64,000 nucleotides of DNA from Pseudomonas sp. PB106 (GTDB lineage: Bacteria > Pseudomonadota > Gammaproteobacteria > Pseudomonadales > Pseudomonadaceae): the NCBI RefSeq assembly GCF_009764645.1, contig NZ_RWIM01000131.1, positions 1 through 64,000 on the forward strand, read 5' to 3'. The translations under genes and the position numbers were made by a program. Below the pieces are notes generated by a model that saw only the letters and a program-made list of their open reading frames with translations, ran no database searches and was not told where the DNA came from. Positions 40,407 to 48,416 of the stretch are shown here, piece after piece. The first letter of the stretch is position 1, and each line of letters begins with the position of its first letter.

Positions 40407-42086
40407 TTATTCAATCCGGCGTTCAGTGGCCAGCGCGTTCGATGCGCTCGAGTTGCGCAAGCTCTGCGCTAACTCGACCAGTTGCACGAACTCGTTGCGC
40501 AGGCCAAAACGGTCATCGCCGCGCGCACCACGGGCCAGGGTTTCAGTGTCTTTCAGGCTGAAGTCGCCGGTATAGCGACCGTCCTTAAGCTGCTGGGAAA
40601 ACGCGGCGACCGCAGCGGCAAAGCGCAGGTCTTCGCTGGCGGGCGCGACCTGATTGGTAATCGGCCGCTCGATCAGCAGACTTTTCCCACCTTCGGGCGG
40701 TTGATAACGCACACGCAGCATCGCCAACTCTCCGTTCTTTCCGGAACCAACCGATGCCGATTTGCCGTAACGCAGCGGCTCCAGCCAACCTTTTTCACCC
40801 GCAGGAACAATTTCATACAGCGCGGTCACCGTGTGTCCTGCGCCGATTTCGCCGGCATCGACCTTGTCATTGCTGAAATCCTCACGCTTCAACGCGCGGT
40901 TTTCGTAGGCGAGCAGGCGATATTCGCTGACCTGCGCCGGGTTGAATTCCACCTGCAGTTTGACGTTTTTCGCCACCACGGCGAGGGTCGAACCCAGTTG
41001 GTCCACCAGCACTTTGCGCCCCTCGCGCAGGTTATCGATGTAGGCGTAGTTACCATCGCCCGCGTCGGCCAGTTGTTCCATCAAGTGTTCATTGTAGTTA
41101 TCCACACCGAAACCCAAGGTGGTTAGCGAGATCCCGGTTTTGCGTTTATCCACAGCCATTTGTTTGAGGCTGTCGAAGTCGCTGACGCCGACATTGAAAT
41201 CGCCATCGGTGGCCAAGAGGATGCGGTTGATGCCTTTGGGGATAAATGCCTGCTGGGCCATTTGGTAGGCCAGTTCGATGCCGGAAGCGCCAGCGGTCGA
41301 ACCACCCGCAGTCAATTGCTCGATGGCTGTGAGAATTTTCGCCTTCTCGCGCCCGGATGTAGGTTCAAGCACCACTCTGGATTCGCCGGCATACACCACC
41401 AGTGACACGCGATCCTGATCGCGCAACTGATCGACCAGCAATTTCAGCGTGCTTTTGACCATCGGCAGGCCTTCGCGGCGATCCATCGAGCCGGACACAT
41501 CCACCAGAAACACCAGATTGGCCGGGGCCAGTTCCGCCACGGCGCGATCGGAGGCCTTGATGCCAATCCGCAGCAAGCGGGTGTGTGGGTTCCACGGCGA
41601 CGCGGCCAGTTCGGTGGTCACTCCAAACGGTGAGCCGTCGCTGGGCAACGCGTAGTCGTAGGGGAAGTAATTGACCATTTCCTCCAGCCGCACGGCGCCT
41701 TGCGGCGGCAGACGTCCCTGATTGAGCAGGCGGCGAACGTTGGCGTACGCGCCGGTGTCGACGTCTGCGCTAAAGGTTGAAACCGGGGTTTCGGCGACGT
41801 TGTGAACCGGGTTGTCAGCCAGCGCCTGATATTGCTCACGCTGCTCGTCGCGATAGCCCTGTGGATAACTGTCTGCGCTGGGCATCGGCGCAAAACTGGC
41901 GATGGGCGCCGAACGGAACATGCGCTTGGCCATCGTGCCAGCCACCGGCATCGTTTCCTGCTGTACCAGCACTTCAGGCTGAGCCGGCGCTGGCACCGCA
42001 GCGGAATCGGGTGTGGAAGAAACACCGCAACCGGCGAGCGCCAGCAGCACAGCAACCGCAGCAGGGCGTAAGAAAGGAAGGGACAT
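40407..42086 (-). CDS. VWA-domain lipoprotein (YfbK-like)
   Basis: The 559-residue protein starts with a lipoprotein signal (LLALAGC, with Cys20 as lipid site). After a conserved N-terminal segment (FSADVDTGAYANVRRLLNQG) comes a von Willebrand A domain with a complete metal-ion site DVSGSMD and GGSTAGASGI, and a C-terminal domain typical of YfbK-type proteins (ending near the gene's 3' end at LRNEFVQLVELAQSLR). The start with GGGAAGG-like sequence at 42086 is preferred over one at 42116. It is directly upstream of an ECF sigma gene. The family function is unknown; a cell-envelope binding role is plausible. Confidence 0.85.
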   Translation of the reverse strand: MSLPFLRPAAVAVLLALAGCGVSSTPDSAAVPAPAQPEVLVQQETMPVAGTMAKRMFRSAPIASFAPMPSADSYPQGYRDEQREQYQALADNPVHNVAETPVSTFSADVDTGAYANVRRLLNQGRLPPQGAVRLEEMVNYFPYDYALPSDGSPFGVTTELAASPWNPHTRLLRIGIKASDRAVAELAPANLVFLVDVSGSMDRREGLPMVKSTLKLLVDQLRDQDRVSLVVYAGESRVVLEPTSGREKAKILTAIEQLTAGGSTAGASGIELAYQMAQQAFIPKGINRILLATDGDFNVGVSDFDSLKQMAVDKRKTGISLTTLGFGVDNYNEHLMEQLADAGDGNYAYIDNLREGRKVLVDQLGSTLAVVAKNVKLQVEFNPAQVSEYRLLAYENRALKREDFSNDKVDAGEIGAGHTVTALYEIVPAGEKGWLEPLRYGKSASVGSGKNGELAMLRVRYQPPEGGKSLLIERPITNQVAPASEDLRFAAAVAAFSQQLKDGRYTGDFSLKDTETLARGARGDDRFGLRNEFVQLVELAQSLRNSSASNALATERRIE

Positions 42087-42172
42087 GGGGCTGACCTCGG
42101 GGATGAAGTTGATCATTCATCCACTGAGACGGGCAGCCCTTTCAGTTCGGGTTAAACGCCGCTAAAAAATTT

Positions 42173-42733
42173 TCAGCGGTGATAACGCCGCACCGCACTG
42201 CTGTTACGCAGCACATGACCTTTGATTTTTTCCATCAGCTCGGCGCGAGTCAGACCGGCGGGCAAGGCGTCTGGAGCCAGATCCAGCGCGTAGATCTGGA
42301 TGATGTAGTGGTGCGCACTGTCGCCCACTGGCGGGCACGGCCCCATGTAATGGGTGTTGCCCTTGCTGTTGGTGCCGCCGACACCTTCGAACGCGGATTT
42401 GGCGCCGACGCCCGCCGCAATCTGGTGCGTGGAGGACTTGATGCCGTAGTGAATCCAGTGATCGACGCCCAAACCTTTCTGGCCGTCCGGGTCATGCATG
42501 ACGATTGCGTAGCTTTGCGTGCCGGCAGGGCCGGCGTTCCAGCTCAGCGCCGGCGACTGGTTCTTGCCGCCGCAACCGGGCGCATCACTGGCCGCAGCCG
42601 AAGTGAACAGACGGTTATCGGACACACCCGGGATGCTAAGGGTGAAACGTTCCTGGGCCTGCGCCGGAAACTGCACGCAAAGGGTGACAGCGAGGGCTGC
42701 CAGCCAGGGGTTGAGAGAGGTCAATCGGGTCAT
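42173..42733 (-). CDS. Exported YbhB/YbcL (PEBP-like) protein
   Basis: The 186-residue protein has a signal peptide (LAALAVTLCVQFPAQAQE) and a phosphatidylethanolamine-binding-like domain with GCGGKNQSPALSW, YAIVMHDPDG and VDHWIHYGI, the family ligand-site motifs. YbhB-type proteins have no firm role. I chose the Met at 42733; a longer upstream frame has no family match and overlaps the divergent reductase gene. Confidence 0.85.
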   Translation of the reverse strand: MTRLTSLNPWLAALAVTLCVQFPAQAQERFTLSIPGVSDNRLFTSAAASDAPGCGGKNQSPALSWNAGPAGTQSYAIVMHDPDGQKGLGVDHWIHYGIKSSTHQIAAGVGAKSAFEGVGGTNSKGNTHYMGPCPPVGDSAHHYIIQIYALDLAPDALPAGLTRAELMEKIKGHVLRNSSAVRRYHR

Positions 42734-42872
42734 TCCGGGAGCACCTTGTGCAGTTGGGCCGTCGTCGGCCTGCAAACTATAGCTGTACCGTTCGTGCCGT
42801 GGCAGTGGCAAATGGCTGAACCTCGCACCGATGCGCAAACTCACAAGAGAAATGCCCGCGAGGAAGCCGAAC

Positions 42873-44396
42873 ATGTCCCTGCACCGCGTCGCCCGTAGCG
42901 CAGATGTCCCCCACGACCGTGGCCTAGCCGTTGAAATCGGCGACTGCAAGATTGTGCTGCTGCGCGCAGGCGAGCAGTTGCGGGCCGTTCAGGGCGAATG
43001 CCCGCATGCCGGTGCGCCTTTGGCTGACGGCGCGTTGTGTCATGGGCGGTTGATCTGCCCATGGCACAAGGCCGCTTTTCGCGCAGAGGACGGCGCATTG
43101 TGTGAGCCGCCCGCCCTCGACAGCCTCAAACGCTATCCACTGGAGCTGCGCGGCGATGAAATTTGGGTTGATGATCAGCCATTGCCGGATCCGCACACCC
43201 CTCCGGCGGATGATCCGCGCACGTTCGTGATTGTCGGCGCGGGGGCGGCTGGCACCGCGTGTGCAGCGGCGTTGCGGGAAAAGGGCTTTGGTGGCCGCAT
43301 CGTCATGATCGACCGCGAGGCCGATGCCGGTTACGACCGCACGGTGCTGAGCAAATTTGTCCTCGCCGGGGAAATGCCACCCGAGGAAACACCGCCACTG
43401 CGAGATGAGAATATCTATACAGAGCAGCGCATCGAGCGCCTGGAGAAAGAACTCTCTTCGCTCGACGCCACCAATAAGGCTTTGCATCTGAGCGATGGCC
43501 AAGTCTTGCACTACGACGCGGCGGTGCTGGCTACCGGCGGCGAGCCCAACCCATTGGATCTACCGGGAGCGGACCTGCCGCAAGTCTTCGTGCTGCGCTC
43601 AAAAGCTCAGGCCGAGCGGATAATGAACACCGCCAGCCCCGATCAACGCGCCGTGATCATCGGCGACAGTTTCATTGCCCTCGAATGCGCTTCGGCCCTG
43701 CGCCAGCATGGCCTCGACGTCACCGTACTGGCCCGCCACGCGATTCCCTTCGCCGCTCAGTTTGGCGAAGCCGTCGGCAAGGCCATCCGCTCACTGCATG
43801 AAGCACAGGGCGTGAAGTTCATCGATGATCATGAGGCGACCGAAATCATTGGCGACGGCAAAGTCGAAGCGGTACTGCTGAACAATGGACTAAGGCTCTC
43901 AGCGGATCTGGTACTGGCCGGAGTCGGTGTGCATCCGGCGACCGAGGCGTTCGCATCACTGCCGAGGGAAAAGGATCAGTCACTGCGCGTCGATGACGGT
44001 ATGCGCGTGAGCGAAAGCTTGTGGGCCATCGGCGACATCGCCACGTTCCCGCTACAGGGTCAGCCGCAACGCATCGAACACTGGCGCCTGGCTCAACAGC
44101 ACGCACGCATCGCTGCCGCCAACATGCTCGGTGGCGACGAGCATTACCTCGATGTGCCGTTCTTTTGGACTTGGCATTTCGGCAAGAATTACGACTACCT
44201 CGGGCATGCCGAACATTGGGATGAAGTGGAGTTTCTTGGCGAACCCGAACACCCGCCGTTCATTGGGCTGTTTGGTAGAAATGGTGTGTTGGTCGCTGCG
44301 GTCGCTTGCGAGAAGGAACGGGCGATGGCCCTGTTGGCCGAAAGGATGAAGCAGCCATTGCCGATGGAAGAAGCCTGGGCACTGGTCCAAGCCTGA
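42873..44396 (+). CDS. Rieske-FAD reductase (AIF-like)
   Basis: This 507-residue oxidoreductase joins an N-terminal Rieske domain to a pyridine-nucleotide-disulfide reductase. The [2Fe-2S] ligands are C43-P-H45 and C62-P-W-H65. The FAD motif is VIVGAGAAGTACA (about 112), with a later NAD region AVIIGDSFIALECASAL and the second FAD motif WAIGDIATF. The layout is that of ferredoxin reductase-like AIFL proteins. The partner that receives or supplies electrons is unknown. A start at 42831 would extend it by 14 residues with no match. Confidence 0.86.
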   Translation: MSLHRVARSADVPHDRGLAVEIGDCKIVLLRAGEQLRAVQGECPHAGAPLADGALCHGRLICPWHKAAFRAEDGALCEPPALDSLKRYPLELRGDEIWVDDQPLPDPHTPPADDPRTFVIVGAGAAGTACAAALREKGFGGRIVMIDREADAGYDRTVLSKFVLAGEMPPEETPPLRDENIYTEQRIERLEKELSSLDATNKALHLSDGQVLHYDAAVLATGGEPNPLDLPGADLPQVFVLRSKAQAERIMNTASPDQRAVIIGDSFIALECASALRQHGLDVTVLARHAIPFAAQFGEAVGKAIRSLHEAQGVKFIDDHEATEIIGDGKVEAVLLNNGLRLSADLVLAGVGVHPATEAFASLPREKDQSLRVDDGMRVSESLWAIGDIATFPLQGQPQRIEHWRLAQQHARIAAANMLGGDEHYLDVPFFWTWHFGKNYDYLGHAEHWDEVEFLGEPEHPPFIGLFGRNGVLVAAVACEKERAMALLAERMKQPLPMEEAWALVQA

Positions 44397-44413
44397 CCAC
44401 CGATTCGCTGCTT

Positions 44414-44516
44414 GATCGTTCCCACGCTCCCGCGTGGGAATGCAGCCCGTGACGCTCTGCGTCACTGGACGCAGTGCGTCCCAAGAGGCATTCCCACGCG
44501 GAGCGTGGGAACGATC
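44414..44516. repeat. Large palindromic intergenic repeat (type B)
   Basis: Outer arms GATCGTTCCCACGCTC and GAGCGTGGGAACGATC enclose GTGACGCTCTGCGTCA. It lies between convergent ends of the reductase gene and pgaD, and may help to end both transcripts. Confidence 0.8.
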
Positions 44517-44519
44517 AAC

Positions 44520-45053
44520 TCAGGTAAGCCGGTTCACCGGCTCGCGATTATCGTCATCCTCGGCATGCAGAAAGATCACTCGCGGATGCTCCAGCGGTGC
44601 CAGCGGCGGCGGCAATTCCTCCTGCTGTACTGGCCAGAAATGCGTCACCACATGACTGATATCGCCTTCCTGATCGTTGTGAATGGTCATCACCCCGGGC
44701 GTGCGCAGCTTTTGAAAGCGGTCATCGCAGAGCTTGAAGCTCCTGCTCAGCCCTTCGTCGTCAATCACCGGCGACGGCAGACGGCGCTGGGCGAAGCTGC
44801 GACTTTTGCGCTGCTGATAACGCGCCCAACTGATCAGAATCACCGCGTTGACCAAGGCCACCCACAGATAAATCTGCAGGGTGCCCAATGCATCGAACGC
44901 CGAGTTGTCGACGCCCGGTCCACCCACATGGGGTTCAATCAATGGCCACAGTCCGCGTATCAGCAGGAACAGCAGGCCCACCCACGCCACTACAGTAAGA
45001 ACCACATCGACCACGACCAGGAAAGGCCGCTGGCGGGTCCGGATGATTTTCAT
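44520..45053 (-). CDS. pgaD: PNAG synthesis accessory protein PgaD
   Basis: PgaD is the small membrane partner of PgaC in poly-beta-1,6-N-acetylglucosamine synthesis; in E. coli the PgaCD complex needs cyclic-di-GMP. The 177-residue protein has two spans (about 12-34 and 60-82) and the motif IIRTRQRPFLVVVDVVLTVVA at its start split from SWARYQQRKSRSFAQRR. It starts in an ATGA overlap with pgaC. A longer open frame to 45575 is not family-like. The C-terminal tail is longer than I recall for E. coli PgaD. Confidence 0.87.
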   Translation of the reverse strand: MKIIRTRQRPFLVVVDVVLTVVAWVGLLFLLIRGLWPLIEPHVGGPGVDNSAFDALGTLQIYLWVALVNAVILISWARYQQRKSRSFAQRRLPSPVIDDEGLSRSFKLCDDRFQKLRTPGVMTIHNDQEGDISHVVTHFWPVQQEELPPPLAPLEHPRVIFLHAEDDDNREPVNRLT

Positions 45054-46405
45054 TTGATGACCTCCTCTTCGTCGTCGCCGATCGGTTTGATGCCCCGGTC
45101 GGGACTGACCCAACGCGCGCGTTTCTGATGTTGGCCGAACAACACTTTGGGGAAACTGACCAAGGTCGTCAGCAAACTGACAAACCAGAATGCGATCGGA
45201 TACCAGACCACCCAGAACATGGTCTTGCCCAAGCCCGGTTCGTAACGGCGGTCGATGATGATGCTGACCGCGAACTGCACCAGACAGACAAATGCCAACA
45301 GCAGCCCGGTGAACGCCGGCGGCATCAGGTGATCGACAGCGATGGCTTCCGGCATCACCACAAACTTGCCCACGCCCCAGAAGATCACCGATAACAGGAA
45401 GGTAAACGCCCAACCGGTCGACAGGCAGTATTCGAACAGCAGCGGCCACAGGTAACGATGGCGGTACTGCCAGATGCCACGAATGTTTTTGAACAGCACT
45501 TCGGCGCCACCCTGGGCCCAACGCAAACGCTGCTTCCACAGGCCGCCGAGGGTTTCCGGCATCAGAATCCAGCACAGCGCGCGCGGCTCGTAAAAGATGC
45601 TCCAGTGATCGAGTTGCAGCTTCCAGCTGATGTCGATGTCTTCGGTGATCATGTCCGGGCTCCAGTAACCGACCCGGTTCAGTGCGCTGCGGCGGAACGC
45701 GACGATCACCCCGGAAACGGTGAAGATCCGCCCGAAGACCCGCTGAGTCCGTTTGATCAACCCGATGATCGACGAGAATTCACCGACCTGAACCCGCCCG
45801 ACCAGCGTCGAGCGCGTACGAATCCGTGGGTTGCCGGTCACTGCGCCAAGCCGTGCGTTATCCAGCATCGGTGCGACCAGATAGGCCGCGGTGTTCGGTG
45901 CCAGCAGCGCGTCACCGTCGATGCACACCAGATACTCACTGCGCGCAGCGATGGCGCCCATGCGCAGCGCGACAGCCTTGCCTTGGTTTTCCGCCAGATG
46001 CAGCACGCGCAACCGTGGATCTTCCTTGGCCAGCGCGTCGAGCACTTGCGCGGTGTTGTCCTTGGAGCCGTCGTTGATCGCGATGACTTCGATGTTCGGG
46101 TAATGCTGGGCCAATGCCGCGTGAATGGTATCGGCGGCGTTGTCACCTTCGTTGTAGCAAGGGATCAGGATCGAGATCAGCGGCTCGCCTTCGAGCGGTG
46201 GCGGCAGGGTGTCGTCTTTCCACGGCCAGTGGCGCTCCCAGTGCAGCCAGAAATACAGGCCACCGGCGATCCACAACCCGGACATGAACAACGGGTAGAA
46301 GAACACGAAGTCCATCAGGAACTGCCCGGTGACCAGGAAGATCAGTCCCAGCGGCACGCCGAGGACGAGCGCCAGAACAAGCAGGGCTAACAGTCTATCC
46401 AGCAT
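45050..46405 (-). CDS. pgaC: Poly-N-acetylglucosamine synthase PgaC
   Basis: PgaC is the inner-membrane glycosyltransferase (GT2) that polymerises UDP-GlcNAc into PNAG. The 451-residue protein has N-terminal spans, the GT2 motifs SILIPCYNEGDNAADT, VCIDGDALL, MITEDIDISWKL and QRLRWAQGG (QxxRW), and C-terminal spans. It follows pgaB with a one-base gap and overlaps pgaD by four bases. It is 451 residues long, as expected for the family. Confidence 0.95.
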   Translation of the reverse strand: MLDRLLALLVLALVLGVPLGLIFLVTGQFLMDFVFFYPLFMSGLWIAGGLYFWLHWERHWPWKDDTLPPPLEGEPLISILIPCYNEGDNAADTIHAALAQHYPNIEVIAINDGSKDNTAQVLDALAKEDPRLRVLHLAENQGKAVALRMGAIAARSEYLVCIDGDALLAPNTAAYLVAPMLDNARLGAVTGNPRIRTRSTLVGRVQVGEFSSIIGLIKRTQRVFGRIFTVSGVIVAFRRSALNRVGYWSPDMITEDIDISWKLQLDHWSIFYEPRALCWILMPETLGGLWKQRLRWAQGGAEVLFKNIRGIWQYRHRYLWPLLFEYCLSTGWAFTFLLSVIFWGVGKFVVMPEAIAVDHLMPPAFTGLLLAFVCLVQFAVSIIIDRRYEPGLGKTMFWVVWYPIAFWFVSLLTTLVSFPKVLFGQHQKRARWVSPDRGIKPIGDDEEEVIK

Positions 46406-46406
46406 G

Positions 46407-48410
46407 TTATGGATTCCATTTGTTGGAGAGTGCAGGCCTTACGGTTTTCAGGTCTGGCAGGTTGTCGAGGAAGTTGTCCGGGTAGTAACCGAAACTGGTC
46501 GCGCCCTGACGCTTGAGGCGCCCCATCCAGTCCGCCATCACCGTCGCATCAATGTCGGCCTGGTCCTTTTTCGTCCAGTCCCGCGCCTGCAATTCGAACA
46601 CTGTGCGATCCAGTGCCCCAGGACGTTTTTTGACGATTTCGACAAGTGCTTCCAGCCACGGGCCGGACTGCGCCTGCGTCTGTTTTTCCATCAACGGCAT
46701 GGCCATTGGCGCCGTCCAGTCGTAGGTCGCGAGGAAGTCGTCGAGGTTCTGCGCGAACCACGCTTCGCTGGCCGGATTGATCATCGGCTCGGCGAAAATA
46801 TTGCGCGCGGTCTGCACTTGCGGGCCACGAATGGCGCGGACTTTGGCAGTCAGCTCGTTAGTGAAATCGATGAGGTATTTGCTCTTGAAACGCGTCCAGC
46901 GCTGCATCGCCGCCGGATCATCGCGAAGTGCGGCAATCGAACCCGGCAGACCGTTGGCGGCGTAAACCTTCAGCGCCTGCGGGCCGGCGTCTTCGAAATC
47001 CGAAAGCACCGCATCGTCGTGATAAATAATGCCGTCGACCGACGTCAGTCGCGCCACGTCTTCGTAGATTTCACCGATGATCCGCCGCACTTCCGGATCG
47101 AACGGCGACAGGCGTTTGTACTGATCCGGATCGACTGATGTAGTCCCGGTTTTCGGATCCCAGCGCGTCACGCGTGGCAGCTTCGAATCGAGGCCGAAAC
47201 TCAGCACCGGCATCCACGCAAACACTTTCACATGAGCGCGGGTGCGCAGTTGCCAGGCGACGCGGTCGAACAAGTCGGCGCGCACCGGCAAATGACGGTT
47301 GGGGAAGTACAGCGAATGCACCAGGCCATCGCCCTTCGGATCGGCAAAGGCTTGCAGGAACACCGTGTTGGCACCGAGGTCAGCCATGCGCTGCACCAGT
47401 TTGCCGAGATTGATGTCCTGTTGCGCCGGATCCGGGTCATAGACGTTGTCCAGATCGACATGCACCACGCGCATGGCGAAATCGGACTGCACCGCCACCA
47501 CGCTGTTAGCGAAATGCTCACCGTCTGGGTCGGAGGCGACGAGGAAGCGCGGGCTGCTCATCAGGTTATCGAGTGAGTCGAGGCCGTCGTCGAGGGTCAG
47601 GGCCATTTCATAGCCCTCCTCGCCCACCACGGTCAGCGAAGTGCCGTCCGCCGTGCCGTACGGCCAGACCCAGACACGCGGTTTCTTGCCGGTGACCTTG
47701 CGGATTTTCTCCGAGATGTTGTTCACGTCAGTGCGAATCCGCGCCTGGAAATCGGCCTCGGATTCATAACGTTTGGTCACCGGATCGTAGCGCCGGGTCG
47801 CGGCAGCAGGCTGCATGTTGCCCTGCGGGTTGGCCAGAATCCCTTTGTGGTTGGCGTCGGTATGCGCGGCGATTTCCACCAGACCCGACTGCGAGATTTC
47901 GCGCACCTGATCCCAGGTCAGAAAGTCGGAACGCGCACGCGGGGCACCGGCGAAATCCACCGGTTGATTGAGCGGCGTGTCGATCCAGCTGCCGACCGGC
48001 GCCAGCAGCGCATGCCAGTTGTAGGCGCGCAGTACCGGCAGGACGCGGGTATAGAAGCTCGAATAGCCGTCGTCGAAGCTGAGCAGAATCGCCTTCGCCG
48101 GCAGCTCCGGGCCGCCGTTGCGCGCCGCCATGATCTGGTCGACCGTGACCGGTTTGTAGCCATTTTCACGCAGCCACGCGAGTTGCTCGATCATGCGCTC
48201 GGTGCGCACCGCCACCACGGCCTGATCGGGGTCGCGGTCTTCGACATCGTGGTAGGCAATGCCGAGCACGTGGTTTTTCGGCCACGGTTTTTCACTGGCC
48301 GCCAGCGGTCGCTCGGACGGCGGCGCGAAGGCCGGGGCTTGCTGGGCGCAAGCGCTGATCAACAGCACTCCCAGCAGAAGGATGAAACGCGAAATCAAAG
48401 GCATCTTCAA
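46407..48410 (-). CDS. pgaB: PNAG deacetylase lipoprotein PgaB
   Basis: PgaB partly deacetylates PNAG in the periplasm, which helps export. The 667-residue protein has a lipoprotein signal (VLLISAC, Cys21), a polysaccharide deacetylase domain (about 85-290) with metal ligands in LLSFDDGYSS and in AAHTDANH, and a C-terminal glycoside-hydrolase-like domain (about 310-620, with MRVVHVDLDNVYD and WMPVLSFGL). It lies between pgaA and pgaC on one strand. Confidence 0.95.
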   Translation of the reverse strand: MKMPLISRFILLLGVLLISACAQQAPAFAPPSERPLAASEKPWPKNHVLGIAYHDVEDRDPDQAVVAVRTERMIEQLAWLRENGYKPVTVDQIMAARNGGPELPAKAILLSFDDGYSSFYTRVLPVLRAYNWHALLAPVGSWIDTPLNQPVDFAGAPRARSDFLTWDQVREISQSGLVEIAAHTDANHKGILANPQGNMQPAAATRRYDPVTKRYESEADFQARIRTDVNNISEKIRKVTGKKPRVWVWPYGTADGTSLTVVGEEGYEMALTLDDGLDSLDNLMSSPRFLVASDPDGEHFANSVVAVQSDFAMRVVHVDLDNVYDPDPAQQDINLGKLVQRMADLGANTVFLQAFADPKGDGLVHSLYFPNRHLPVRADLFDRVAWQLRTRAHVKVFAWMPVLSFGLDSKLPRVTRWDPKTGTTSVDPDQYKRLSPFDPEVRRIIGEIYEDVARLTSVDGIIYHDDAVLSDFEDAGPQALKVYAANGLPGSIAALRDDPAAMQRWTRFKSKYLIDFTNELTAKVRAIRGPQVQTARNIFAEPMINPASEAWFAQNLDDFLATYDWTAPMAMPLMEKQTQAQSGPWLEALVEIVKKRPGALDRTVFELQARDWTKKDQADIDATVMADWMGRLKRQGATSFGYYPDNFLDNLPDLKTVRPALSNKWNP

Positions 48411-48416
48411 ACTCTT

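Noticed and set aside
45054..45575. Extension of PgaD to 45575
   Set aside because: It overlaps pgaC on the same strand in another frame and has no PgaD homology; the ATGA overlap at 45050-45053 defines the start.
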